Shown: positions 42,687 to 50,995, counted from the stretch's first letter. The stretch: DNA of 64,000 nt from Streptomyces sp. CB01249 (GCF_001905735.1 NZ_LISW01000001.1:303947-367946); one strand, 5' to 3'. Program-made: numbers and translations. Notes: generated from the sequence alone by a model not told the origin.

Positions 42687-43595
42687 ATGGGCGACACGCT
42701 GTACGACACCGACCTCATCATCATCGGCGGCGGACCCGCCGGATGCGCTGCAGCACGCATGGCCGCCAGCGTCGGCATGCGCTCGATTCTGGTCGAGCCG
42801 GACCGGCTGTGCCGGAACCTGTACCGGATCCCGGCCCTGAACAACGTCCTCGGCGGCTACACCAGCGGCCCCGAGCTGGCCGACGCCATCGTCGCCGAGC
42901 TGAAGAACACGGAGCTGTGCCACCTCGAACTCGGTCGGTACGTCACCGAGCTTCACGCCGACGACGACCAGGTGACCGTCACGTTGGACAAGGGCGCTTC
43001 CCTCACCGCCCCGTACGCCATCGTCGCCACGGGCGTCGGCCCTCTCCAACCCAGCGACACGACCTGGATCACCGCCCCAGCCGGCCTGACCCTGCCTGCG
43101 CTCTGGCAGGCCGACGCCGACGACGCCCAAGGCCGGACCCTCCTCGTACTCGGCGGCGACCGCCCGATCGGCACCTTCCTGCGCGCCCACCCGACCACGG
43201 ACACGCACCTCCTCGTGGCGTACCCGGCGACGGACGAGTACAAGATCGACGAGATCCGCGAGGACCCACGGGTCACGCTGCTCCCCGTCGATCACCTGAC
43301 GCTGCACGGTGGGGAAGGCGCCCAGCTGTCGGCCGAGGCCGTGGGACAGGACGGTATTCACCGGACGATCACGGCGGACGCGGCCTTCCTCAGCCTGGGA
43401 AGCGCCCCCGCCGCCCCACCCGGAGACCTGACCCGCAGCACGGACGGATACTGCCCGCCCACCGACCAGCACCCCCGCCTCATCGTGGCCGGCGACCTCC
43501 GCTCCGCCCGCTTCCAACGGATCATGACCGCCCTGGGCTCCGGCAGCGAGGCGGCGCTGCATGCGTACTACGCGGCCCGGGAGCCCTTCACGTGA
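42687..43595 (+). CDS. Thioredoxin-reductase-like FAD oxidoreductase without CXXC
   Basis: The 302-residue protein has an FAD-binding start (TDLIIIGGGPAGCAAARMAA), AIVATGVGP in the first domain, an NAD(P)-type strand (TLLVLGGDRPIGTF) and a C-terminal VAGDLRSARFQRIMTALGSGSEAA that resembles the FAD contact of thioredoxin reductases. The redox-active CXXC pair (CATCDG region) is absent, so it cannot act as a normal thioredoxin reductase. It may instead be a small-molecule oxidase like the GliT/HlmI relatives or the non-disulfide reductases. It is co-transcribed with the isochorismatase-like gene. Confidence 0.82.
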   Translation: MGDTLYDTDLIIIGGGPAGCAAARMAASVGMRSILVEPDRLCRNLYRIPALNNVLGGYTSGPELADAIVAELKNTELCHLELGRYVTELHADDDQVTVTLDKGASLTAPYAIVATGVGPLQPSDTTWITAPAGLTLPALWQADADDAQGRTLLVLGGDRPIGTFLRAHPTTDTHLLVAYPATDEYKIDEIREDPRVTLLPVDHLTLHGGEGAQLSAEAVGQDGIHRTITADAAFLSLGSAPAAPPGDLTRSTDGYCPPTDQHPRLIVAGDLRSARFQRIMTALGSGSEAALHAYYAAREPFT

Positions 43596-43617
43596 GGCTG
43601 AGGTTGCATTGGATCCG

Positions 43618-43671
43618 CGTGGAGCGGCCCGGTCCGACTGCGCGGACGGCGGCGTGAGCGTAGAACTCTAC
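43618..43671. pseudogene. Fused fragments of an HATPase gene and an immunity-like gene
   Basis: 43618-43644 matches the HATPase gene at 28032-28058 with one mismatch in 27 bases. 43641-43671 matches the start of the immunity-like gene at 29978-30008 in 28 of 31 bases, and its minus strand still reads VEFYAHAAVR. The two pieces abut although their intact versions are almost 2 kb apart, so this is recombination debris just after the insert's last gene. Otherwise nothing coding is seen in 43596-43783. Confidence 0.6.
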
Positions 43672-43783
43672 TGATCTCCGCTCAGGATGGGCGGACTTCC
43701 TCGCCCGGGGGAGGGCCGTGACCTCACCGTCCGGAGACCGCCCGCGACCGCGCTGGGCGGCCCACGCAGCGCACCAGCGACTT

Positions 43784-45055
43784 CTAGGACACGGCCCTGC
43801 GTTCCCGGGGGAGTTCGGCGTCCCGCACAGCGCTCGACGTGAGGGCGATGACGACGCCGAGGGCGGCGAAGGCGCCGCACCCGGCGAACACGGCGGCGGA
43901 CCCCCACGCCCCGATGGCGACGCCGACCAGGGGATAGCTGAGCGGGGCGAGTCCGACCATGGCGAGCATGACGACGGAGGTGACCCGGCCGAGGTAGGCC
44001 GGGTCCGTGGCGGTCTGGATGAGGGCGTTGTCCAGGCTGCCGAAGATGCCTGCGGTGAGGCCGATGAGCGCGGCGAGGAGCGCGGCCTGCCAGAGGGCGG
44101 GTACCAGGGCGATGGCTGCCGCTCCCGCGCAGCCGGTGAGCAGGGTTCCGGCCAGGACCAGTCCCGCGCGAGGCAGCCATCCGGCGACGGCCAGCAGCGC
44201 GGCGCTCGCCGCGGCGCCCGCGCCGAAGCTGCTGACGATCCAGCCGTACCCGGCCGGGCCCCAGCCGCGTTCGGCGTTGAGGAGCACCATGCCGACGTTG
44301 AGGGTGCCGACGAGCCCGAGTTCGCAGACGGCGCAGGCGGCGACGAGCGGGCCGATGAGGCGGTGGCGGCGGATGTAGCGCAGCCCGTCGAGCAGTTCGG
44401 CCCGCGAGGTGCCGGGCCCCGGCGGCTCCGCGCCCTCGGACGCGAGGGGCCGTATGCGTACCGTCAGCAGCAGCGGCACGGACAGCGCGAAGAGCACACC
44501 GGCGACGGCGAAGGCGGCCGCGGGCCCGCCCAGTCCCATGGCCAGGCCGCCGACCGGCGGGCCCGTGATCTGGCCGAGGCGCATCGACAGCGAGCGCAGG
44601 CCGGTGACGCGGGCCAGCTGGCCGGGGCTCGTGATGCGCGGTGGGAGGGCGCCGACAGCGGGCACGAAGAGCGCGTCCACGGCGCCGAAGGCGAGTGCGA
44701 CCGCGACCAGGATCCACAACGCGGGCGAGGACAGGGCAATACCGGCGGCCGCAGCCAGGATGAGGAGGCAGCGCAAGATGTCACTGCCGAGGATCACCCG
44801 ACGAGGGTCGAGCCGGTCGGCCACCACGCCGCCGCCGAGCATGAGTATCGCGCGCGGTAACGCCCCGGAGGCCATGACGAGACCGACTTCGGTGGGCCCG
44901 GCGACCTTCTGGGCGGACCAGCCCAGGGCGACGAAGTACACGCTGTCGCCGATGAGGGACGCGGTGTACGCGGTGAGCCAGCGCAGCACGTTGCCGTCCC
45001 GGTGGGCCGGTGCGGTGGCGGGCTCGGACAGGGCTGTTTCCGGGGTGGCGGTCAT
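43784..45055 (-). CDS. MFS transporter (multidrug-efflux type)
   Basis: The 423-residue protein is strongly hydrophobic with about 12 membrane segments. It belongs to the MFS branch of MefA-like or enterobactin exporter-like permeases: the loop after segment 2 reads GGVVADRLDPRRVILGSD (variant of the GxxxDRxxRR signature), and a matching RVTSVVMLAMVGLAPLSYPLVG lies in the second half. It probably exports small toxic molecules. It lies 33 bases downstream of an ArsR-family repressor gene, with which it forms an operon. Confidence 0.85.
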   Translation of the reverse strand: MTATPETALSEPATAPAHRDGNVLRWLTAYTASLIGDSVYFVALGWSAQKVAGPTEVGLVMASGALPRAILMLGGGVVADRLDPRRVILGSDILRCLLILAAAAGIALSSPALWILVAVALAFGAVDALFVPAVGALPPRITSPGQLARVTGLRSLSMRLGQITGPPVGGLAMGLGGPAAAFAVAGVLFALSVPLLLTVRIRPLASEGAEPPGPGTSRAELLDGLRYIRRHRLIGPLVAACAVCELGLVGTLNVGMVLLNAERGWGPAGYGWIVSSFGAGAAASAALLAVAGWLPRAGLVLAGTLLTGCAGAAAIALVPALWQAALLAALIGLTAGIFGSLDNALIQTATDPAYLGRVTSVVMLAMVGLAPLSYPLVGVAIGAWGSAAVFAGCGAFAALGVVIALTSSAVRDAELPRERRAVS

Positions 45056-45088
45056 GGTGGGCTCCGGTCGGGGCGGGGGAGGGCCGGG

Positions 45089-45682
45089 TCAGGGCCGGAA
45101 GGGGAAGCCGTACATGTGCACGGACACGTGCTCACGGTCCTCGGTGTCACCAGCGGCCTTGGCGGCCTTGCCGCGCTCCCGCCATCGCCGGGCCAGCGCC
45201 TCGAACTCGTCGCTCATCAGGTCGAGTTCGTCCGGAGTCAGGTCGAGCAGCCACTCCGAGGTGTAGGCGGCGTCGGTCCACCGCTTCCCCCAGGCGGCCC
45301 TCTGGTCGAGATACGTGCGGTACTGGGCGACGCGGGTGTCGAAGATCCCCCGGGTCACCGCACCGACGGCGGCGGCGCCCTCCGGTGTGTCGGCGAAGTC
45401 CGAGTCCCGGAAGCCCCACCCTTCTTCGGACGCCACCTGCCACCACCGCTCCCGGCCGTCACCGCCCTCGCCGCTCGCCTGGGCCACGAAGCCGTGCTCG
45501 GCCAGTTTGCGCAGGTGGTAACTGACCAACGAGGGAGTCTCATCGACGTGCTCGGCGAGCTGGGAGGCGGTCGCGGTGCCTGCGGCGTACAGCAGCCGGT
45601 ACAGCTGCATCCGCAGCGGGTTCATGAACGCCCTCAACCGGGCCAGGTCGGTGATCTGCTCGGGCTCGTGCTTCGGTCGCAT
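45089..45682 (-). CDS. ArsR/HTH_20-type transcriptional repressor
   Basis: The 197-residue protein has a winged helix at residues about 12-85 (ARLRAFMNPLRMQLYRLLYA, then TASQLAEHVDETPSLVSYHL and RKLAEHGFV). The C-terminal half is helical (WGKRWTDAAYTSEWLLDLTPDELDLM) and typical of multidrug-type repressors of this class. There is no metal-binding cysteine motif. It lies directly before an MFS gene and probably represses that operon until the exported compound binds. A dyad sits just upstream of the start. Confidence 0.85.
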   Translation of the reverse strand: MRPKHEPEQITDLARLRAFMNPLRMQLYRLLYAAGTATASQLAEHVDETPSLVSYHLRKLAEHGFVAQASGEGGDGRERWWQVASEEGWGFRDSDFADTPEGAAAVGAVTRGIFDTRVAQYRTYLDQRAAWGKRWTDAAYTSEWLLDLTPDELDLMSDEFEALARRWRERGKAAKAAGDTEDREHVSVHMYGFPFRP

Positions 45683-45699
45683 GCTCGGCACGGTAGATG

Positions 45700-45729
45700 T
45701 GAAGCGTAAACTTCGCAATATCTGCTTCA
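45700..45729 (-). promoter_or_regulatory. Dyad upstream of the ArsR-MFS operon
   Basis: TGAAGC (45700-45705) and GCTTCA (45724-45729) form an inverted repeat enclosing the AT-rich GTAAACTTCGCAATATCT, and an inner GAAG-CTTC pair is also present. It lies 18-47 bases before the ArsR start, the right place for an autoregulatory operator. Confidence 0.45.
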
Positions 45730-45765
45730 GAGTTGGCCACCGGGCGACAGGCTGCGGGGTTCGGG

Positions 45766-46539
45766 TCAGGCCGGCGTGGTGCCCTTCCAGAGGCGCGCCC
45801 CGGCCGCGAACACGATCGGGTCCATGGCGGCCAGCTCGGCCCGCACGCGGGCTTCGAACTCGGTACGGGCGTCGGCCGGGAGGGCGTCGAAGTAGGCGCG
45901 GGAGCCGTGGGAGAGGCCCCAGTTCCAGAACGTGTCGGCGTCCGGGACGGGCAGGTGTTGTTCGATGGCGGTCTCGCCGATGTCGGTGAACCCGGCGGCC
46001 GAGAGCAGGCGCTCCGGGTCCAGGGGACGGCTGAGTCGCCCCTGACCCTCGGGAATCAGGGGCTGGAACTCCCGGAAGAGGGCCCCGTAGAACTCCCACT
46101 CCGGCGCGTCCTCCACGTCACCGGGGACGGAGAAGGAGAACACCCCGCCGGGCGCGAGGACGCGGCGGATCTCCCGGGCCGCCGCAGCCGGATCATCGAG
46201 CAGGTGGACGACGAACCCCGCGCAGACCAGGTCGAAGGAGTCGTCGGGGAAGTCCAGTTGGTGAACGTCCATCACCCGCGCCTCGCGCACCTGCGGGTAC
46301 TGCGCCGCCAGCCGCTCGACCATGCCGGGCGCGCAGTCCACCGCCGTCACCCGGCAGCCACGGGCCAGCGCGGCACCGGTCAGTGCGCCGCGCCCGGCGC
46401 CCAGGTCGAGGACCCGGGTGCCGGGCGCGGGAGCGAGCCACTGCATGTGCTGGTGCGCGAACCCGGCGAAGAACGGCAGCACCTCGTCGTACACCGAGGC
46501 CAGTTGGTCGAAGAGGGCGGTGGCGCGCGCGGCGGTCAT
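45766..46539 (-). CDS. Class I SAM-dependent methyltransferase
   Basis: The 257-residue protein has the SAM-binding fold of the UbiE/Methyltransf_11 type: motif I RVLDLGAGRGALTG (residues 42-55), VTAVDCAPGMVERLA, the post-I DFPDDSFDLVCAGFVVHLLD and the RRVLAPGGVFSFSV strand. The substrate cannot be inferred. It is the intact relative of the remnant at 30794-31001, so at least two copies once existed. A MerR-type regulator lies divergently 154 bases away. Confidence 0.87.
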   Translation of the reverse strand: MTAARATALFDQLASVYDEVLPFFAGFAHQHMQWLAPAPGTRVLDLGAGRGALTGAALARGCRVTAVDCAPGMVERLAAQYPQVREARVMDVHQLDFPDDSFDLVCAGFVVHLLDDPAAAAREIRRVLAPGGVFSFSVPGDVEDAPEWEFYGALFREFQPLIPEGQGRLSRPLDPERLLSAAGFTDIGETAIEQHLPVPDADTFWNWGLSHGSRAYFDALPADARTEFEARVRAELAAMDPIVFAAGARLWKGTTPA

Positions 46540-46606
46540 GGCCGGTCATCCTGGCAGAGGGGACATACGGTCCGCCCGTCCTTTTCCGGCTGACGAACGC
46601 CGCGTC

Positions 46607-46637
46607 TTGCCGTTGACGCAACGGCAGCTTCTACGGT
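46607..46637 (+). promoter_or_regulatory. MerR-type promoter with 19-bp spacer and perfect dyad
   Basis: -35 TTGCCG (46607-46612) and -10 TACGGT (46632-46637) are separated by 19 bases, the overlong spacing characteristic of MerR-controlled promoters. The spacer holds a perfect inverted repeat, TGCCGTTG-ACG-CAACGGCA (46608-46626). The regulator encoded 57 bases downstream is of this family, so it is very likely autoregulated here by DNA untwisting. Confidence 0.8.
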
Positions 46638-46693
46638 CGTGGGACAGGGCCGGAAACACCGGCCCGGTACGGCGAAAGCGCGAGGTGAGGGCG

Positions 46694-47452
46694 ATGGAGT
46701 GGCCGACCGCCGAGGTGGTGCGGATGTCCGGGGTGACCGCCCGGACACTGCGGCACTACGACGCGATCGGGCTGTTGCCGCCCGCCCGGACGGGGGCCGG
46801 CGGGCTGCGGTACTACGGCGAGCCCCAGCTCCTGCGGCTCCAGCAGATCCTGGTCCTGCGGGAGCTGGGGCTCGGGCTGGGGGACATCGGCCGCGTCCTG
46901 GCCGAGCAGGTCGACGCGGTGGAGGCCCTGCGCGGCCATCACCGGCGGCTCCTGACCGAGCGGGACCGGCTCGACACGCTGGCCACCACCGTCTCGCGCA
47001 CGATCGCCGAACTGGAACAGTCCGGGAAGGACGACGCACCCATGACCATCAACCGACCGGAGAACCTCTTCGAGGGCGTACAGCCGGAGCAGTACCAGGA
47101 GAGCCTGCGCGACTTCCCCGCCCACGCGGAGCGGGTCGCCCGGCACGTCGAAGGAAGCAGCCCCGAGGACATCGAGGCCGGGCAGCGCGAGCGTACGGCC
47201 AGGATGATCCGCCTCGCCGAACTCCGGGCAGAAGGGCACGCGGCCGACTCCGCGCCGGTCCAGGCCGAGGTCGACGCCCACTACAGGCTGCTGTCCGCCC
47301 TGCGCCCGGTCACCGCCGAGGAGCACCTGGCCATGGGCCGCTCCGTCGTGGACAACCCCGACTGGCGCGCGGCCTACGAGGCCATCGCGCCCGGCCTCGC
47401 CGCCTTCCAGCGCGACGCCATCGAGGCGTACACGGCGGACCGGCTCGGCTGA
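46694..47452 (+). CDS. MerR-family regulator with TipAS-like antibiotic-binding domain
   Basis: The 252-residue protein has an N-terminal MerR helix-turn-helix (AEVVRMSGVTARTLRHYDAI, then GLLPPARTGAGGLRYYGE), a coiled-coil dimer helix to about residue 115, and a C-terminal domain of about 130 residues like TipAS (FEGVQPEQYQESLRD, and YRLLSALRPVTAEEHLAMGR). TipA of Streptomyces lividans binds thiopeptide antibiotics and activates its own promoter. As in tipA, an internal ATG at 47041 (MTINRPEN) could give a free TipAS-like fragment. The promoter with 19-bp spacing upstream supports autoregulation. Confidence 0.87.
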   Translation: MEWPTAEVVRMSGVTARTLRHYDAIGLLPPARTGAGGLRYYGEPQLLRLQQILVLRELGLGLGDIGRVLAEQVDAVEALRGHHRRLLTERDRLDTLATTVSRTIAELEQSGKDDAPMTINRPENLFEGVQPEQYQESLRDFPAHAERVARHVEGSSPEDIEAGQRERTARMIRLAELRAEGHAADSAPVQAEVDAHYRLLSALRPVTAEEHLAMGRSVVDNPDWRAAYEAIAPGLAAFQRDAIEAYTADRLG

Positions 47453-47479
47453 ACGCACGCCTGTGCGAGGATCACCGGC

Positions 47480-48046
47480 GTGACGAGCGACTTCGAACTG
47501 TCCCTGGACGAGCTGAGAACCGTGGCCCGTTACGCCACCGAGGCGGCGCGGGGCGTCCTGCCGGTGTTCGAGGACGCCCACCCCGACGACGCGCGACCCC
47601 GGGCCGCCATCGACGCGGCCCGGGAGTTCATCGACGGCGCGCCCCGCACCAGGCTCCAACGCACCACCTCGATGGACGCCCACCGCGCGGCCAAGGACGC
47701 GTCCACGGAACCCGCCCGCCTCGCCGCACAGGCGGCGGGCGACGCAGCCTCCGCCGCCTACCTGCACCCGATTGCGAAGGCCCACCAGGTGGCCCACATC
47801 CTGCGCGCCGCCGCGAACGCGGCCCGCATCGCGGAGATCGCGGCGGGGGAGGACCCCGGAGCGGGGGACCGGGCGCTCAAAAGGGCCCGCGAACGGGCCA
47901 CCCCCGCCCTGATCGACGTTCTCCGCCGCTACCCGCCCGCGCCCACGGGCAGGAGCCGTGCCGCGCAGTTCATGGTGGCTCTGGATACCTCGCTTCGGGG
48001 CGAAGTGGATCCAGCGTGCGGTGCGGGAGAGATACGACGGCCGTGA
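47480..48046 (+). CDS. Putative immunity protein (Imm5 type)
   Basis: The 188-residue helical protein matches the Imm5-like family of polymorphic toxin systems: LSLDELRTVARYATEAARGVL, RPRAAIDAAREF, and AAYLHPIAKAHQVAHILRAA. The start is GTG, 27 bases after the MerR gene. No toxin gene with a matching secretion or pre-toxin domain lies nearby, so it is an orphan in this window. Its last 20 codons run into a region leading to a DUF3885 gene. Confidence 0.75.
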   Translation: MTSDFELSLDELRTVARYATEAARGVLPVFEDAHPDDARPRAAIDAAREFIDGAPRTRLQRTTSMDAHRAAKDASTEPARLAAQAAGDAASAAYLHPIAKAHQVAHILRAAANAARIAEIAAGEDPGAGDRALKRARERATPALIDVLRRYPPAPTGRSRAAQFMVALDTSLRGEVDPACGAGEIRRP

Positions 48047-48116
48047 TGCCGAGGACCGAGGAGGAGCTGCTCGTAAACCGGTCGACGGCCTCTTCTTCGT
48101 GCCAGATAGTGACGCG

Positions 48117-48704
48117 GTGAGCAGAATCGATCTCGACGCGCTGTCAAAGCGGTGGTCGCGGCAGTGGCCGCCGCCGGAAGGCGACCCGCGGATGTGCTTC
48201 GCGTACGCGGACCGGTGGGTTCGTTTTCACAGCCTCCCCGAGTCCAAACGCTATGCCGACGATGAAGCGGAGTACGCCGTGATACTCGACCGGCATCACA
48301 CGCTGCTGGGCGAGCTGGGGCCGGATGACGAGGAGGTCTATGTGGTCACCCGGGAGTGGAGCGGAGACCTCGCTCCGGGTGCTCGCCGGCCCGAACTGCG
48401 CGACGCCGATCCCGACGCGGAGCACTGGGGCAGCCACGTCCACGACGACGACTTCCCCGACGACATCGTCTACGAACACGAATACGTCAGCCGCCGTCCA
48501 CGCACGAGGCACGCGTTGGACCCCTTGCTGCGGCTGGTGGCGGACGACGTTGTCTCAGGAGTGACCATCGCCCCGCTCGACCTCCGCTGGATCTACCACC
48601 CCTACGACGGCGGAGGAGACGTCGTCGCACCCGACGGCGCGACCAGAGATGCGCTGAGAGCTGCGCATCAGAGCTGGCTCTCCGCGCATCCCTTGGGCCT
48701 GTAG
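48117..48704 (+). CDS. DUF3885 domain protein
   Basis: The GTG at 48117 gives 195 residues (longer in-frame starts exist). The centre reads CFAYADRWVRFHSLPESKRYA, then EYAVILDRHHTLLGEL, which is characteristic of DUF3885, a domain frequent among bacterial immunity-like and phage-related small proteins. The C-terminal half has several acidic stretches (HVHDDDFPDD) and a RWIYHPYDGGGDVVAPD segment. No signal peptide or enzyme motif is seen. It follows the Imm5-type gene on the same strand. Confidence 0.65.
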   Translation: MSRIDLDALSKRWSRQWPPPEGDPRMCFAYADRWVRFHSLPESKRYADDEAEYAVILDRHHTLLGELGPDDEEVYVVTREWSGDLAPGARRPELRDADPDAEHWGSHVHDDDFPDDIVYEHEYVSRRPRTRHALDPLLRLVADDVVSGVTIAPLDLRWIYHPYDGGGDVVAPDGATRDALRAAHQSWLSAHPLGL

Positions 48705-48759
48705 TCCGCCTCCCCCTCTCCCGCCTGCCGCATCCGGCTCTCACCCAAAGGAGCAGCGC

Positions 48760-49584
48760 TTGCCCCCGTACCACCATCGTGACGCCACCGGGAGCCTCAC
48801 CAGCAACGATCTGCGCGCCGGATTCGAGGCGCTCGGCCTTCCCGTCGGCGCGACGGTCGTCGTGCACGCCTCCCTGTCCGCCTTCGGCCGCGTCGACGGC
48901 GGCGTCGCGACGGTCCTCGGTGCGCTGCGCGACCGCCTCGGCCCGCAGGGCACCGTGGTGGTGCCCGCGTTCACCGGTGACGCGGTACGGGACCCGCACC
49001 CGGGGGCGGGAGCCGACGTGGACCGCTCGGGCGTGCCGCTGTTCCATGACCGGCTGCCCACCCTCATGTGCGCGCTCCCCACCGCCGTGCTGGCCGACCC
49101 CCAGCGGCTGCGCAGTACCCACCCGCAGGCGTCCGTCGCCGCGCTGGGGCCGCTGGCCCGGGACATCACCGCCCGGCAGCCGCTGGCCTACGCGGTGGGG
49201 CCCGGCTCGCCCTTCGACCGGCTGCACGAACTCGGCGCCCACATCCTGCTGCTGGGCGTGGGTCACAACCGCAACTCGTTCCTGCACTACGCCGAGTCCC
49301 TGATCCCCAACCACCGGCGCAAGCTGCGCCGCTTCCCGTACATCGTCGACGGCGAACGGGTCTGGGTGGAAGTGCCGGACGTGGGCGACGACAACGGCCG
49401 GCACTTCCCCGGGGTCGGCGCGGAGGCGGAGGACGCGGGGCTGGTGCGCGTGGGTGCGATCGGTGCCGCCGAGTGCCGCCTGATGGAGAGCCGCCCCTTC
49501 ATCGAGTTCGCCGCCCGACGCCTTCAGGAACGGCTGTCACAGGAGGGGCGCGGCATCACCGGGTGCGCACCCCTCAGCAGCTGA
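48760..49584 (+). CDS. Aminoglycoside N(3)-acetyltransferase family protein
   Basis: The TTG start at 48760 is preceded by AAAGGAG at the right distance. The 274-residue protein matches the AAC(3)/antibiotic_NAT family: VVHASLSAFGRVDGG (the HxSL...GG motif), VVVPAFTGDAVRDPHPG, THPQASVAALGP, and LLLGVGHNRNSFLHYAE. Members acetylate the 3-amino group of aminoglycosides with acetyl-CoA; several Streptomyces chromosomal copies resist kanamycin-type drugs. It overlaps the end of the convergent lamin-tail gene by 11 bases. Whether it confers resistance cannot be told from sequence. Confidence 0.88.
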   Translation: MPPYHHRDATGSLTSNDLRAGFEALGLPVGATVVVHASLSAFGRVDGGVATVLGALRDRLGPQGTVVVPAFTGDAVRDPHPGAGADVDRSGVPLFHDRLPTLMCALPTAVLADPQRLRSTHPQASVAALGPLARDITARQPLAYAVGPGSPFDRLHELGAHILLLGVGHNRNSFLHYAESLIPNHRRKLRRFPYIVDGERVWVEVPDVGDDNGRHFPGVGAEAEDAGLVRVGAIGAAECRLMESRPFIEFAARRLQERLSQEGRGITGCAPLSS

Positions 49585-50995
49585 CGCTGCCCCGCCGCAG
49601 CGCGTGCCCGCCGTCATTCGCGTCGTCCGACCAGTACACCGGCTTCGACCCCGACACGCACTCGTCCGCGCCCGCCAGCGCGAAGCCCTCGTTGTTGTAA
49701 TTCGGCATGCCGGACGGGCGGTTGTACGCGCCGGTCACGGCGAACGTGCCCGCCGCGTTGACCGTCAACGTCTGGTGCCGGCCGTCGCAGGTGTCGTCGC
49801 ACACCGCCCAGAGGCGGGACGCCTGGGGCTCCCACTGGAGTTCCATCACGCCGGACATGCCGCTGCTGAAGGAGGCGACCCGGGTGTACGAACCGGAGTC
49901 CGCCAGCACGTACCCGTACACCATGCCCGTGCCCTCGACGCCGACGAAGAAGACGCCGCCGCTGTGGGCGGCGTAGTGCGCCGGGTCGTACGCCGCGCCC
50001 GTCGACGCGTCCTTGAAGCCGGCGCCCGTCAGCGACGCGTCCGGCACCCAAGTCACGGCTTCCAAGCCCAGGTTGGAGCCCGTGGACGGGAGGTCCGAGG
50101 TGAGGTTCCACTCCTTGGTGGCCGTCAGCGACGAGCCCGAACCGCTCACGTCGTACCGCAGCACCGACAGGCGGCTCGTGCCCGAGGCGTCCCCGTTGCG
50201 CTCGCTCGCGACGAAGATGCTGCCGCCCGTCGCGGTGACGCCCTCACTGTCCGGGCTGCCCGAGCCACCCGGGAAGCGCAGGGTCTTGCCGGAGGACCAG
50301 CCGTTCGCGGTGTCCGGCTTCCAGCCGCCGGACCCGTCCCGCACCAGGCGCCACAGCTTGCCGCTGTTCTGCGCCGCCCACAGCACGCTGCCGTCCTGGT
50401 AGAGCCCGCTCAGGTCCTCGCCGAACACGTTCGAGCCGTCCGCGGTGGCGACCGAGCTGCCGCCGGGCCACGCGACGGGGGTCGTCGAGCCCCCACCCGT
50501 ACCGCAGGCGTTCGCGGCGCCCAGCGTCACCGATGACGCCTGCTTGAACGCGCCCGTGCCGTCGGGGCAGCGGGACCAGGACGGACCCGAGTGCTTGCTC
50601 CACGAGAAGCCGTCCACCTGCGTCTTGCCGTCCGCCAGGTAGAGCCGCGCCTCATCGGCCGACCCGAGCCCGAACGCACCGCTCACGTCGAACGCCCGGA
50701 AGCCGCCCGGTGCCAGCGTCGTCCCGGAGGGGATCTTGTACGCGTGGTCGTTGTCGTCGTCCTTCAGGACCCAGCCCGACACGTCGACCGACGAGCCGCC
50801 CTTGTTGTACAGCTCGACCGAGTCGTTCACGTCGCCGGTAGTCACCACCTCGTTGATGCGTACGTCGTCGGCCGGGGCCGCCTGCGCCGCCGGCACCCCG
50901 GTCAGCGCACCGGCCGCCAGCAGCGGCGCGGCGACGAGAAAGCGGGTGAGAGCGCGGGGCCGTCGACTAGGGGTCGGTGCAGTCACGGAGTCCAT
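49574..50995 (-). CDS. Secreted lamin-tail-domain protein
   Basis: The ATG at 50995 gives 473 residues with a signal peptide ending VPAAQAAPA. Residues about 37-145 are a lamin-tail domain (LTD: VRINEVVTTGDVNDSVELYN, DVSGWVLKDDDN), common in secreted bacterial proteins. The larger second part, about 170-473, has beta-propeller-like repeats (LWAAQNSGKLWRLVRDG, EGVTATGGSIFVASERNG, ELQWEPQASRLWAVCDD) and a SGMPNYNNEGFALAGADEC segment, resembling esterase-like or SdiA-regulated propellers. Its role is not known; binding or cleaving an extracellular ligand is plausible. Its stop overlaps the AAC(3) stop by 11 bases. Confidence 0.8.
   Translation of the reverse strand: MDSVTAPTPSRRPRALTRFLVAAPLLAAGALTGVPAAQAAPADDVRINEVVTTGDVNDSVELYNKGGSSVDVSGWVLKDDDNDHAYKIPSGTTLAPGGFRAFDVSGAFGLGSADEARLYLADGKTQVDGFSWSKHSGPSWSRCPDGTGAFKQASSVTLGAANACGTGGGSTTPVAWPGGSSVATADGSNVFGEDLSGLYQDGSVLWAAQNSGKLWRLVRDGSGGWKPDTANGWSSGKTLRFPGGSGSPDSEGVTATGGSIFVASERNGDASGTSRLSVLRYDVSGSGSSLTATKEWNLTSDLPSTGSNLGLEAVTWVPDASLTGAGFKDASTGAAYDPAHYAAHSGGVFFVGVEGTGMVYGYVLADSGSYTRVASFSSGMSGVMELQWEPQASRLWAVCDDTCDGRHQTLTVNAAGTFAVTGAYNRPSGMPNYNNEGFALAGADECVSGSKPVYWSDDANDGGHALRRGSVSC

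Noticed and set aside
33605-43595. Known ADP-heptose biosynthesis cluster
   Set aside because: GT9 and a phosphatase are present, but there is no sedoheptulose-7-phosphate isomerase, PfkB-type kinase or heptose epimerase, so this was not claimed.
31002-43700. Complete integrative element or prophage
   Set aside because: No integrase, replication, transfer or phage structural genes are present.
48760-49584. Claim of a defined aminoglycoside-resistance phenotype
   Set aside because: Family membership is clear but substrate specificity cannot be read from the sequence.
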